Assembly (NCBI GenBank): GCA_025716855.1
Contig: JAIXMQ010000010.1
Span: 1 to 40,000, forward strand
Length of the DNA stretch: 40,000 bases
Direction of reading: 5' to 3'
DNA from: Pilaira anomala
Taxonomy: Eukaryota; Mucoromycota; Mucoromycetes; Mucorales; Mucoraceae
Below, one piece after another: positions 1-10,771 of the stretch (its first letter is position 1; every line of letters starts with the position of its first letter). Below the pieces are notes generated by a model. It saw only the letters and a program-made list of their open reading frames with translations. It did not search any database and had not been told where the DNA came from. The translations under genes were made by a program, and so were the position numbers.

Positions 1-1265
1 AAGGTCTTAATGTATGTACAGTTTTATGTACAAGTTTGTTTTAAGTTTACCATGAGTGTTTCGTAACTTCCAGCATTAATAGTAACAGTTTTTAAAGCAT
101 TATAGATATTATCCAGTAAACTAGAACATGCTTCTCTTTTATCATTTCCTCCAGCTTTGAATTTAGAAATGAGTTCGGGAGAGACTGTGATCGGATTACC
201 GAATTCAATGACGGCACGCGATCTAAATCGATGTGCATGAAAGTAATTTAAACCTGTAAAAAAAAAGAATTAATTCTCACGCACATACACATATTTTATA
301 TGATAAAATTACCACAGGGAACAATCTTGACATCCAGTCCTTCGTATTTTGCCATTGCACCCAACGCCATTAACGTAACACCAGCTTTATAAAAATAATA
401 ATAATTTTTTTTTGGGGTAAATAAATCTTCCCCCCTACCCTAAATACATGTATTTTTTTTATTTTACCTTTCAAGGGCAACATTTCAGCTCTATCATGAC
501 TACCACCCTCGGGAAATATAGTGATACATCTACCATTATTCAGTTCATCGTGTACACTTTTATAAACAGATTCTTGTTCAATATGAGGCATACATTTGTA
601 AGCAGTACCTTCACTATGTGTCAACATCTCTAATGCTCTCAACTCTTTGAATTCTTTCTTGATGATGATTTCAGTATCAGAAATCACTTGAAACACTTCG
701 GATTGCCCTGAACCTTTTGGCAAAACAATCGAATCGCGTGGTTTTAATTGAGTTGTAAAGTGTGTATCTATACCGATGATACGAAGTGGATCCGTCTTTC
801 TATTAAGTAATTGGATACGACCCTGACCTGGTACAGCTAGATCTTGAGGACGTATCACAGGAACTAAGTTGGAATAAGTTTAGTGGCTCGTATGTAATGA
901 ATAAAATAATATAGAATACTTTACTAGCGCTGACCATTTTTGCAAAGAATCCTATGCCTCTTTGGTGCATAGACTTTTCAGCGATTAAAAACGAAACTTT
1001 TCTACCACATTCTCTCATGAGTACAATGGGATCAACAAACTTTATAAGAAGCTTAAGATTAAGACATATTAAAAGTTTATATTTGTATTTCTGCTTTACT
1101 TACTTGGTTTGCGTGTGGAGCTACTACAAAGATAACAGGTCCTTCTTTAGGAATTCGATGCGCACCTCTTGGTCTCACTTCTCTAAAGAAGATATCGAGC
1201 ATTAAATTAAATAGCCAAAGCGCTAAATTATAAGTAAATCTTTGTGCGAGTGTTTGGCTTGCCAT
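1..1265 (-). CDS. SCT1: Glycerol-3-phosphate acyltransferase, Sct1/Gpt2 family (5' part, truncated by window edge)
   Basis: Catalyses the first acylation of glycerol-3-phosphate in phospholipid and triacylglycerol synthesis, normally at the ER membrane. Exons on the minus strand are 1265-1104, 1039-925, 863-468, 384-313, 253-51 and probably 5-1; all joins keep frame. The start at 1265 gives MASQTLAQRF followed by a hydrophobic segment. Family motifs are clear once exons 1 and 2 are joined: PHANQFVDP (motif I) at about residues 49-57, FPEGGSHDR (motif III) in exon 3, and VPCGLNYFH across exons 4 and 5. About 316 residues are visible; yeast homologues have roughly 740-760, so more than half, including the C-terminal region, lies outside the window. 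The sequence does not decide between the yeast paralogues SCT1 and GPT2. Confidence 0.9.
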
Positions 1266-1850
1266 ATTGGCTTTTAAGTTACAATAAAAGAAGAAAAAGA
1301 AGTGTGGGGAAAAAAAATCTCGTTCTTGCTTTTAACTGTAAAAAAAAAGTGTGTCACATCGTTTTTTATTGTTTTCTTTTTTTCTTTTTTATCATTCTCC
1401 TTTTTACACATGAAGTTTAAAACACGTGTTTTTGTGTATGTGTCTACGTCTATTGTTGCCCTTTTAAAGGACACTATAGACCCTCTTTCTATTATAAAAA
1501 AAAGGGCCTGAATTTATAACGTTTAAAAGAACGGAATTTTTTGAAAGCCAGCGTTGCACGCGATTTTCTTGGTAAATGTAGCAATATGGTTGACAATAAT
1601 TTGTGATCTTGTTACTTTTATTCTTAAGCTTCTTATATTGATTGTTATATGTTTAGCCAGCATATAAAACAAAGGACTTTTAAAAAAATGTATTTATAAA
1701 ACATTTTACATAGAGATCAAACATAAGAATTTATCGATTATAAATCATCACATTTAACCATTTTCATTTAAATTGTAACAATAATATGTACCATTTTTTT
1801 AAACAAAAAAAAAAAAAAAGAGTCTAAGCTTAACTAATGCAAAATAAAAT
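1266..1850. other. Intergenic, upstream of the acyltransferase
   Basis: AT-rich with poly-A/poly-T tracts. It should hold the promoter of the acyltransferase that starts at 1265. The open frames here are low-complexity (Phe/Lys-rich) and look accidental. I see no gene. Confidence 0.5.
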
Positions 1851-3090
1851 TCATTTCATCAGAAGTTTCCAAGCACCCTTTGCCTTTTTCAAACCATAGG
1901 GAAATGAAACTTTAAATTGATTTAGTTCTTGGCAAGTAATCGTAAAATGTACTTGATGATCCAGTTCTTTCAATCGAGACGAAAGGTATTTATCATCATT
2001 AATCATAAACAACCCTTTTTCATTTGTAATATTTTTTTTTTTTTCGTCGAATTGATATTCAAATTTATATAACAGCACCAGAGTTTATCATCTGATATAT
2101 CTCGTCTAGAATAGCCGCTCCATTCAAATAATTCAAGGCTTGTGTACGGAACATTGATGAATATGTATCTTATAGGAATAATATTTGACCGGCCAATGGG
2201 CCTTCTAAATGAATGTTAGTTGAGCCCAGCACGTTTCACAAAATTAAGTTGATTCTCTACCTCTTTGCACAAACAGAAAGCGGATTCAATTACAAATGCA
2301 TAAAATCAATATCTTGTGTTTGTGTTCTAAATGCAGGCTAATTACATTTGAATTTGAGGATTTTTAATGAAGTGCAAGATTGAAGTATCAGATGAACGTT
2401 CTGAAACTTTCCATATCGTTGAGTTTTTGCTTCATCCCATGTTCTCGCAACATCTTCTATATCTATTTGAAGCGATCAATGAAATTTGCTGCATCATATA
2501 AAGTCTCTAAATATTGGCTATCAGGATGATGATAATCCGAAAATATTATAATTACTTGTACGTTCGTAAATTCAATATAGTGAGTATCCCTGTTGTTCCT
2601 TCCTCTGGGATAAAACTTTAAACTAATATTTCTGTTTCTAAAATTTGAGTTAATAAATTTAATTGAACTGTCTACTGAAATATTTTCTTGCATAATATAT
2701 TGTACTTGGAATTTTGATATTTTAGAGATATATTGTAAGAATCGAACAAGAACCCCAGTTGAAATTGAAGAGAAATGTTCAAAATTAGGGGAATAGTTTT
2801 CAAATAATAAAGCTTTGAGAACATTTGCATAACATATATCAATTGATTATCACTGTTGATCAATTCCCAGTTACATTTAAGGCTTCGAATATCACAGCTT
2901 GAAAAATTCAAGATTACGGAGTTGTGTACAAGTCTATGTTGATAACTTGGATTGACAATAATTAATGAATTGATGTGCCTAAAAACTTGAATGATTGTGT
3001 CGAATTGAGTTAATTTCTGGATTTGACTGTCTGACTCGATCTTGAAATTCTCTAATTTTAAAAAATCTCCAACAAATAGCTAAACTCTTT
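1851..3090 (-). pseudogene. Decayed leucine-rich-repeat/F-box-like coding relic
   Basis: Minus-strand reading frames look coding in composition but are broken. One runs open from about 3085 to 2672, reading LKLENFKIESDS at its start and later CNWELINSDNQL and MQMFSKLYYLKT, a pattern like leucine-rich repeats. It stops at 2672, but a neighbouring frame continues from 2693 to 2463 with SSIKFINSNF and further hydrophobic repeats, which fits a frameshift near 2690. A third piece, 2078-1851, ends with LKKAKGAWKLLMK. Between 2463 and 2078 stops are frequent. I infer a degraded member of an F-box/LRR-like family, oriented right to left. No F-box is visible, so the family name is tentative. It could also be a real gene with unrecognised introns. 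Confidence 0.4.
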
Positions 3091-4599
3091 ACTAGGCGTT
3101 TGACTGAACCGTGAAAGTGGTTGGTTCCCCAAAATCAAGTAAAGCCATTTTCTTTAAGCTTTTTCTCAGTAACAGAATGATTTCAGGATAAGTATCACAG
3201 AGATGTAAGAGGGCTTTGGCAAGTATCGCAAGTTCTTTATTTATTGTCTGATAAAAAAATTAGATATTAAATTGATTGCCGAATTCGGCATTATACTAAT
3301 GTACAGCCATTTCAATGAAAGAAAGGCGTATTTCTATCAATCAAAGCCGGCTTTTTTAAAAAAATCAATTGAGCACTTTTTATTATTTGAAAAGGACGGT
3401 TTTAATTTATGTATGCTATAGTTACATTTTAAAGAAATAAATTCTTAAGAAAAGTGGTTGTATATAATGCTCAGGCTGTTTATTAAGCAAATTAAAGCTT
3501 CAATGTTGTTATACTTTCACCTAAGGGGTATTTTTTGGTGTTAACGTCGAGGTTTTTATTTTATGACTTTTCCAAAGTAGAAGTCCAGAAGAATCTTTCT
3601 TATTCTTTTATTAAGTATAAACACATTCTTTTTTTCTATCATAAATAAAACCCTCACCTTAATATTCAAGGCTTTCAATAAACTTAACGTTTAATTATTA
3701 ACATATTTACCGTCGACCATCTCGTAATTCAACAAAATCTTTGGGAGTAATTCTAAACACAGATCCCTGAGTGTTGACCAGAAATTTCATATTCACATCG
3801 ATAGTGAATTTAGTGAATATCTTTCACTTTTTTCTGATCCTCAACTATTATAGCAGCAGAAGAGAAAACTTTCGATTTAAGAACAGATGTAATTATACTG
3901 CGTCAATGTGATATATTAAAAGTAAGATTTTGTTTTATTTAATAGCTACACATATAAAAAAAAAGTGTTTCTCTTGGTTCTCAAAGTAATTATATAAAAA
4001 TTACAATGATACTAATAGGACAACAGCCACGAGAAGGCGGAAACACATCTGGTCCCAAAAATATTACCGCTTGTAAAGTGTTAGTGGATGCAATAAAACC
4101 CAAGATACGATCAACTGGATCTGCTCATGCAAGCATATTGTGTTAGACGTACGATCACGCCCCGCGGTCTATTTACCCGCCACCAACTAACGGTACCCTA
4201 TTCTGTATCGTCAAACAAGTAGAAGATTCATAAAAACCACTCGACTAACGAGACATACAATCAAGCTATCCCGCTCTTACTACTTATTATCCGTACCGAA
4301 TACCAACAAGCAAAGAATTTTGATTATAGAACAAGGCTCACCGGTCAAGGGTCCTTGCTTCCTTCTCGCCTGAGCCAAAGCCCAACTTGTATGATACCAG
4401 CTTATTTACTTCACTATAGGGCCCTTGCTTTACACTCAATGAGGTTGTTACGATTACCACAAAACGGAGGACACATGCCCAGACTACCCAGAACTTTTGA
4501 CCAGCGAAAATTATCCACCCGATATAAATAGCGTACCCTGCCACTAATACCTTAAGACTGGAACCAGATTACCAAATAAAACTTCCAAATAACAACTCA
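3091..4599. other. Gene-poor region
   Basis: No intact gene seen. A short minus-strand stretch at about 3840-3690 (containing TLRDLCLELLPKILLNYEM) may be the 5' end of the relic to its left. The part from about 4010 to 4560 has visibly more G+C than its flanks and few homopolymers. Its only sizeable open frame (68 codons, minus, 4544-4338) is not recognisable. Confidence 0.4.
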
Positions 4600-5125
4600 C
4601 TTGCTCTTATATATTACCTCTTCGTCAAATGCAGTGTTTGTTTTATTTCAGAGAATTATATCAGATTAACTCTGTGCTGAACCACTTTGGTTTGCAGATC
4701 TTTGAGGTGATTTTAATACAAAAGTATTAGGGATTGCCTGCTACGTCTCGGGTGAATCGTATCTACATAGTACTTCTCAATATGTCTAACATGGAAGCTG
4801 GCACTATAATAGTATTATGGTGATACATAATGATGATACAGATATGTTGAAGTACTGATAGCTTTATGTATGAAACGGGTGAATTTTCTATCTATGATGA
4901 AGCGAAAGTAAGTAGGCGTGTCAGTGTTTGTTGCAGCTTTCTTCCATCTCAACAACACCTTCAGAACTTTAGATTTATTCTCCTTCCAGCTTCTTGCCCT
5001 TCTAGTTTTCTCCTACAGTCAGTCTTGTGTGGTCTTGATGAAGAGTCTACTTGATCAAGGTTTACAACCGTCTTGGTTTTCTTCTACTGGGATCATGTCT
5101 TTTACTTGGTGTTTCTAGAATGTCA
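4600..5125 (+). repeat. Left arm of a diverged long inverted duplication
   Basis: Read on the plus strand this segment matches the reverse complement of 5830-5312 along almost its whole length. By eye about three quarters of positions agree, with longer identical blocks such as TATATTACCTCTTCGTCAAA at the outer end and a shared block around GAAGTACTGATAGC. The outer end encodes the C-terminus LLYITSSSNAVFVLFQRIISD, stop near 4669. Upstream of about 4600 the similarity ends. The arm points inward, so the two coding tails face each other tail to tail. Confidence 0.8.
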
Positions 5126-5311
5126 ACCATTTTTTTTAAATTTTAATTTTTTTTGTGTTTTTTTGGATTTTTGAGTCTGCTTTTTAAAGAGAGGGGTGGT
5201 AAGTCTATGAATTGTCTAAACAAATTGATTTTTGTTATAAGTGCGTAAAAAGAGTAAAAACCGCGAAAGAAAGAGTTTTTGCAAAACTATATTGTTTTTT
5301 TTTTTTTGGTG
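5126..5311. other. Spacer between the inverted arms
   Basis: About 185 bp of T-rich then A-rich sequence separating the two arms of the inverted duplication. No gene is visible. Confidence 0.6.
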
Positions 5312-5830
5312 ATTGACATTATAGAAACCCCAAGCAGAAGACAAGATTCTAGTAGAAGATAACCAAGTAAGAAGTAAACCCGGGTCAAGTAGACTCTTTA
5401 TCAAGAACAATCAAGTTAGATTGTAGGAGAACACCAGACGACAAGAAGAAGCAAGGAAAATAAAAATAGTTCATCCAGTGAAGTCAAGACTTCCAAAAGC
5501 TACACCAAACACCTAAACACCTACTTACCTTCGATTCTTCAAAGACGGAAAACACACCATTTCCATACATAAAGCTATCAGTACTTCAGCATATCGAAAA
5601 TTATTATATACCACCATACTACTAAAATACTACAAGCTTCTATGCTAGACATATTAAGAAGTACCACGGTTCACCAAAGACGTAATAAACAATCCTTTCT
5701 AATACCTTTGTACAAAAATCACATCAGAGATCTGCAAACCAAAGTGAGCCAGTACAGAATTAATCTGATATAACTCTCTGAAATAAAACAAGCATAGCGT
5801 TTGACGAAGAGGTAATATATAAGAGATGAG
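5312..5830 (-). repeat. Right arm of a diverged long inverted duplication
   Basis: Reverse-complement partner of 4600-5125. It carries the matching C-terminal tail LLYITSSSNAMLVLFQRVISD, with its stop at 5762-5760. Differences from the left arm are spread evenly, with small indels, so the duplication is old or both copies came from an older family. Confidence 0.8.
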
Positions 5831-6000
5831 CCACCATTCTTTCATCTATATCCAGTATCACCAGAGCAAGTACGAAAGGGTTCATGAAGAAATAAACTAC
5901 GTACACCAAAGCTTCAAAAATGCGATCTACTCGCCAGATACATCTGCAACTTCCTATCCGATTGCAATAAAAGCAGGTTTCGCTTGAGTACGGCTTACAG
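5760..6000 (-). pseudogene. C-terminal fragment of a membrane protein, extending out of the right arm
   Basis: Minus-strand frame with hydrophobic stretches: IFEALVYVVYFFMNPFVLAL, then VILDIDERMVAH, then the duplicated tail ending QRVISD. It reads like the last two membrane helices and cytoplasmic tail of a multi-spanning protein. Upstream (above 6000) the frame runs into low-complexity Phe/Ser codons from an A-rich tract, so either an intron or a break precedes it. I cannot name the family. It is most likely a gene fragment, possibly the last exon of a real gene whose upstream exons I cannot find. Confidence 0.4.
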
Positions 6001-6859
6001 AAAAAAGAAGAAGAAGAAAAAAAGAAAAAAAAGAAAACAAGCATAAAAAATTTTTTCATGTTAAAAGTAGACATTGACAGGTTTTCGTATTATTTCAAGC
6101 TCTGGTTGGATGGCCACTGTATTTTAGTTTATATTATTAATACCATAACGCCAATACACTGTGTGAAAAAGAAACTTGGCATAAATTTTCCCATTTATGG
6201 ATATACTCGATTCTTATCAGTATCATATACTTTTTCACACGCCACATAAGAAAAATTTTAGTTTCATTCTCTTCTCTGTTGAAGCCGCAACAGCAACCCC
6301 AAATATAATGTTTGGTATTACTATTTAATTTTCTTCGTCAATTTTTTTTCCAATATCTATTTACATTTTGGCATAAATGTTTATAATAGCTTACTACTTT
6401 CTTTTTTTTTTTGGTGCTAGCAAAATTGTTACTTTGAAAACGTACGAATAAAAAAAGAAAAAGATCTTTTTATGTAAAAATAAATGCTTATTACTACACA
6501 TATACATAATTTTCTAACCATGCATCTTTTTTTTTAAAAACGAAAATGAAATGTATGTAAAGCAAAATAAGTTCAATTGTCTTTATATAATAATTTCTGA
6601 GCAGCTACTTTTTTTTGTTTTTCTGCGTCATTTATAAGCATTTATGTCAAGCAATATATATATATATATTTAAGATGATGGTGACATTATGAAAGATTGC
6701 TGTTTGGTAAATAACTGAATATGTGTACTACTATAGTCTAGTAAGGTAATTGAAAAATGTAAGTCTAATTTAGGTACGTATATGATTTGATACTGTTTTA
6801 TTAATAAAATACTACTTGCATTATAATGCAAAAAAAAAAAGGATATACTACACGAATTA
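6001..6859. other. Intergenic, AT-rich
   Basis: Contains poly-T/poly-A tracts and a short (TA)n near 6655-6670. It lies downstream of the 5-phosphatase gene. No coding sequence seen. Confidence 0.5.
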
Positions 6860-9800
6860 TTATGTTCTTAAAGAGTGTAGAAGTTGATGAATAAACTTTT
6901 GTCTCTTTGACTTTGCAACTACTGGATTACGTTCCTTAAAATCAATAGGTGGTCTTAAAAGCACCATAAAGATTTCAGCTAATTATATAAAAAAAAAAGT
7001 TAGTTTGTAACATGCAATAACCAATTATATTTTTTTTAAAAAAATACTTACTAATCTTAGCTTCTCGTTCCTGTTTACAATCAACAGGTGCATTATCAAT
7101 GGCTTGTCTCAAAAACATACCAATATATAAAAGAACATTACGATGAAAAGGAGGAAGGGAATCCTTCAACTAAAAAAGAAGGTAAAGTAAATATCCAAAT
7201 AATAATAATAAAAAAAAAAATCAAGTAAATCATAATTACATTATTCATCGCATCAGCTGAATCACCTACTTCCAACGCACGTTCATACATATTGGTAGGT
7301 ATAATCGGATCAGGTAAGCATTCCAAAAATGCAACAAGTACATCAATCATCGAATTAGCACTAATTGCTTCCTTTTTCGTTTCATCCTCAACTTCTTCAG
7401 AGAGCAATGAAAGTATACTCTCTGTATCTTCATTTTCTTCAGAGTCTGTACTCGGTCTACCACCCAGCAAAATATTCGTATCGAATTGTTTTCCTGTATC
7501 TAGACACTTTCTTATATAAGTCGAAACCATGATATCGCCATGCTCCAAGAAGAGTGATGGCTATATATAAAAATATATAAATTAGATTTCATCTATTAGT
7601 ACTACTTAATTAAACTTACAATGCGAAACATGTTGGGATTCCATAAAAAGTTCATGACTTTCCACAGCTCTTTAGGAATATCAATTTGATTTAAAATAGG
7701 GGTAGGTGTATCAGGACGCAAGCCATTTTCATCAGTACTTGTTCTTTCCAAATTCTTTGCAGCCGTTTCACTGATAGGTACTGTCATTTCTGACAGTTGT
7801 TCCAAGGGAATACCAAAGCAAGTCGGTACATAATCACCATGTACAGAAATAAAGAAATCTTTACAGTTCTCTAATCGAAGAATCAAGATGTCGTCTAGCT
7901 TTTCTTCTCCCCGATTCAAAGGTGCAGAATTGGTTGGATCTACCGTCACTTCAAAACGAATCACTACCTTGTCACCCGGTGCTAATACACCCGAAAGTGG
8001 AGAAACTTGTAACCAAGGCGGCAATATCTCTTCATCTTCTCCCTTTGGCATGAACTTAAAGACTGTTAAGACTTGACCTGTGTTCTCCAACAAGATCAGT
8101 TTCTCTTTATATTCCATAAATTGAACCTTTTCAAACTCTACAAACGAAGAACTTAATTCGCCTCGAGGTTGATCGTCTTTATTATCTTTACTTGATTGAA
8201 CTAGATTTTCCCATGTTTGCTTTTGTAATCGACTATCAATTTTACGTACACTAAGTTCTATCAATGCTCGTACAGGTTTATGATCACTCATCATCATTTC
8301 CATACAGTTTGTATAGCTTTTTAAACGAAGTCTTTCTTTTTCGGATTCCATGCGTTCTTTTTTCCATAAAATACGATCTGTCCAAGACGGTGCACGACGT
8401 TTTTCGCTATATAGAATGTGTTATCACCTATCAAAATAAAGGTATCTAATTTTTTTTTTTTTTTTACCTAGTATCATATCGGTTTGTACCAGCATCATAC
8501 TTGTAAGTTGGTGCAAATGTAATATGTCCTTCATCAAACATGGGAAAGGTTCTACCTGCTTCACGTTCGATCGATAACTGATCGTATTCTAACAACTTAT
8601 CCAATTTCTCTTGTCGAACGAGATTTTTGATTTCTGATTCAGTTAAATTGACACGATAATTTAAATCACCACACCAAACCAAGAAGCTAGAGATTTAAAA
8701 TGATTAGATTATATACATGATTTCATTAGACTACAACTTACTCGTTATGGAAAATAGATGCTTCACGCTTCCAATCTTTAATCACATTTTGATTTTCCAT
8801 AAATGAAACACCTTCGTCACCACCATTATTCCAAGAATAACATACATATTCAGTGAGTGCATCTTGTCGATGTGGGAAAGATAATCTCTTTGTCAATTCA
8901 ATAAAATCCTGATTTCTTTTCTCTACTTTTTCAGTATAAGCAGCTAAATGACTGGTTACAAAGCAAAGATAACTATCATGAAACCTAAATCGAACTGCAA
9001 TACCACCTTTGTTTCCCATTAAATTCATTAAACCGACACCTGCGTAAGTATTGCTTAATTCCGAAATAAATGGTTTATGACTCTTTTTTGCAATTACGAT
9101 TAATAACATGGTAACTAATTGTTTAGAGTCTACTTTATAGTAATCTTCTCCTTCATTCTTTAATGACTTGAGCACAGCTTTTACCCATGCGTTTTCTTTT
9201 GTAGGGTCATAACGGACATAGGCTTCTGTACTCGTTTCCATTTCTTGAAGTCCAATGATATAGAAATCTGGGTCGATGACCGTTCCATCTTCTGTCTTTG
9301 ATGTATCTTGTAACCATATCTTTAGATCATCATTGGGTGAGCTACCATGTACATTCCAAGTACCTACAAAAGCACTATATAATTACATCAGTTTTATTTT
9401 TAAAAAAAAAACGGCTTTACTCGATCATTTTTCCCTTTACTTTGTCTTTTGCCATTGAACAAATTCATCTTCTCGTTTCATCAATTGACTATTAATCCAA
9501 TGTCTTTTAGCATCCTGTAACTTGATCTTTCTTTCTCTTGCTACGTTGACTGTGCGAGTACGTTTCAAATTAATTTTTGCAATCGTTTCTGCTCTTTGAA
9601 TAGGTAAGACGTAACGTAATGAACTGTTGGTACTTTCGTCTGTTACAGGTAAAGAATTTGATCGAACTGGTTTCTTTTTTTCGACTATTTTTTTTTTTTT
9701 TCAGTTTGATTTTCCTATATATAATAAATAATATTCTTACGTTTGTATTCTGTATAGGCTTTTACCCAGTCATGTGAATAACCATTTTTCGAGTCAAATT

Positions 9801-10558
9801 TCTTATTTTCTAACGAGAATATACAAATCAATTTAAACATTCTTCATTTATTATATATTACTTGCGCTTCATACCTGCAACTACTTTCAATACTTTGATC
9901 TCGGCAAGGAATTCAGACATGATTTCTTTCTCGGGGAAAATCACACTAGCGGAGTCTTGTGGTATAGAAAATGTAACCAACAACTCTAAAATACCTATTG
10001 TTTTAATTTTTTTTTGCATTAAAATAGAGATCGTCTACTAGTATTACCTGACTGATGACTATCCGGTTGTTTGGATTGAACTAAATTAAGTGATTAACTA
10101 TATAAACTCTGTCTCTCTCTCTCTCTCTCTCTTAAAAATATATAACAAACCAATATCAAAATTAAAATCTGAAAAAATAGGTATTGTCTTTAAAACAATA
10201 GGAGGCATCGAAGTATCTTTTGATTCTTCAATAAATAATAAACTATAATAGAAAACAAGTCAAAAAAAAAAAAAAAAAAAAAAGTAAATAAATAACATAA
10301 GGCACTTTACCACGACTCTTCTATTTCAGTTGAAGTTTGTACTGGGTGAATTACAAGTATTACAAAACCATCCACTTTCTTTTCATCTTGAACAACTTTC
10401 ACTTTACAGCAGTAAAAAAAAAGAGAGACGAGTTAAGGAGAATAAGGTGTTAGTAGCAACAACACGAGATGTCAATATTATAAAAAGGATATGAATTCTG
10501 CTCTATCAGGAGGATAAACGAGTCCGTCTACAATACTATTTCTTTTGTGAACCGGCAT
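6860..10558 (-). CDS. Inositol polyphosphate 5-phosphatase, OCRL/INPP5B type (PH-like, 5-phosphatase, ASH, RhoGAP-like)
   Basis: Expected to remove the 5-phosphate of PtdIns(4,5)P2 and related inositides on endosome/Golgi membranes. Thirteen exons join in phase: 10558-10537 (least sure), 10401-10311, 10242-10151, 10080-10048, 9985-9875, 9809-9741, 9684-9441, 9374-8742, 8686-8468, 8406-7620, 7560-7240, 7169-7052, 6978-6860, giving 952 residues, close to human OCRL (901) and INPP5B (993). Catalytic domain from about residue 221: FVGTWNVHG, LQEM, MGNKGGIAVRF, TSHLAA, WCGDLNYRV, APSWTDRILW and SDHKPV are all present. An ASH domain follows (about 590-690: PPWLQVSPLSGVLAPGDKV), then a RhoGAP-like domain (about 715-950) in which the usual catalytic arginine loop reads PSLFLEHGD, without arginine, as in OCRL. 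The gene is divergent from the actin-related gene, 213 bp between starts. The N-terminal start and first intron are the weakest part. Confidence 0.93.
10110..10132. repeat. (CT)n microsatellite in an intron of the 5-phosphatase gene
   Basis: About eleven CT units between exons 10080-10048 and 10242-10151. On the coding strand this reads as (AG)n. Confidence 0.9.
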
Positions 10559-10771
10559 CTACCAAAAATAAAGAACCTAGTATAAATAATAAAGTAAAAA
10601 GAGAGAAAAAAAAAAAGAGTCTATTATTTGTTTCAACATTTATTTACCCAAAGGGAAAATTCGGTGCTTCATTTAACCGTTTCAATACACACACAATTAT
10701 CAGTGACTTCCCTACCTATAATTTTTTTTTTTTACCTTCTTCTTTTCTCTTTAAAACGCGCCTTTATAAAT
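10559..10771. promoter_or_regulatory. Shared upstream region of two divergent genes
   Basis: Only 213 bp separate the start codons of the 5-phosphatase (-) and the actin-related protein (+), so both promoters must lie here or overlap. A poly-A tract and a poly-T tract are present. No named factor site was recognised. Confidence 0.55.

Noticed and set aside
1274..1511. Overlapping open frames on both strands just upstream of the acyltransferase
   Set aside because: Composition is driven by poly-A/poly-T tracts (Lys and Phe runs); no domain, and they overlap each other on opposite strands.
4338..4544. 68-codon minus-strand frame with hydrophobic residues
   Set aside because: No recognisable family, no splice context or signal; kept only as part of the gene-poor entry.
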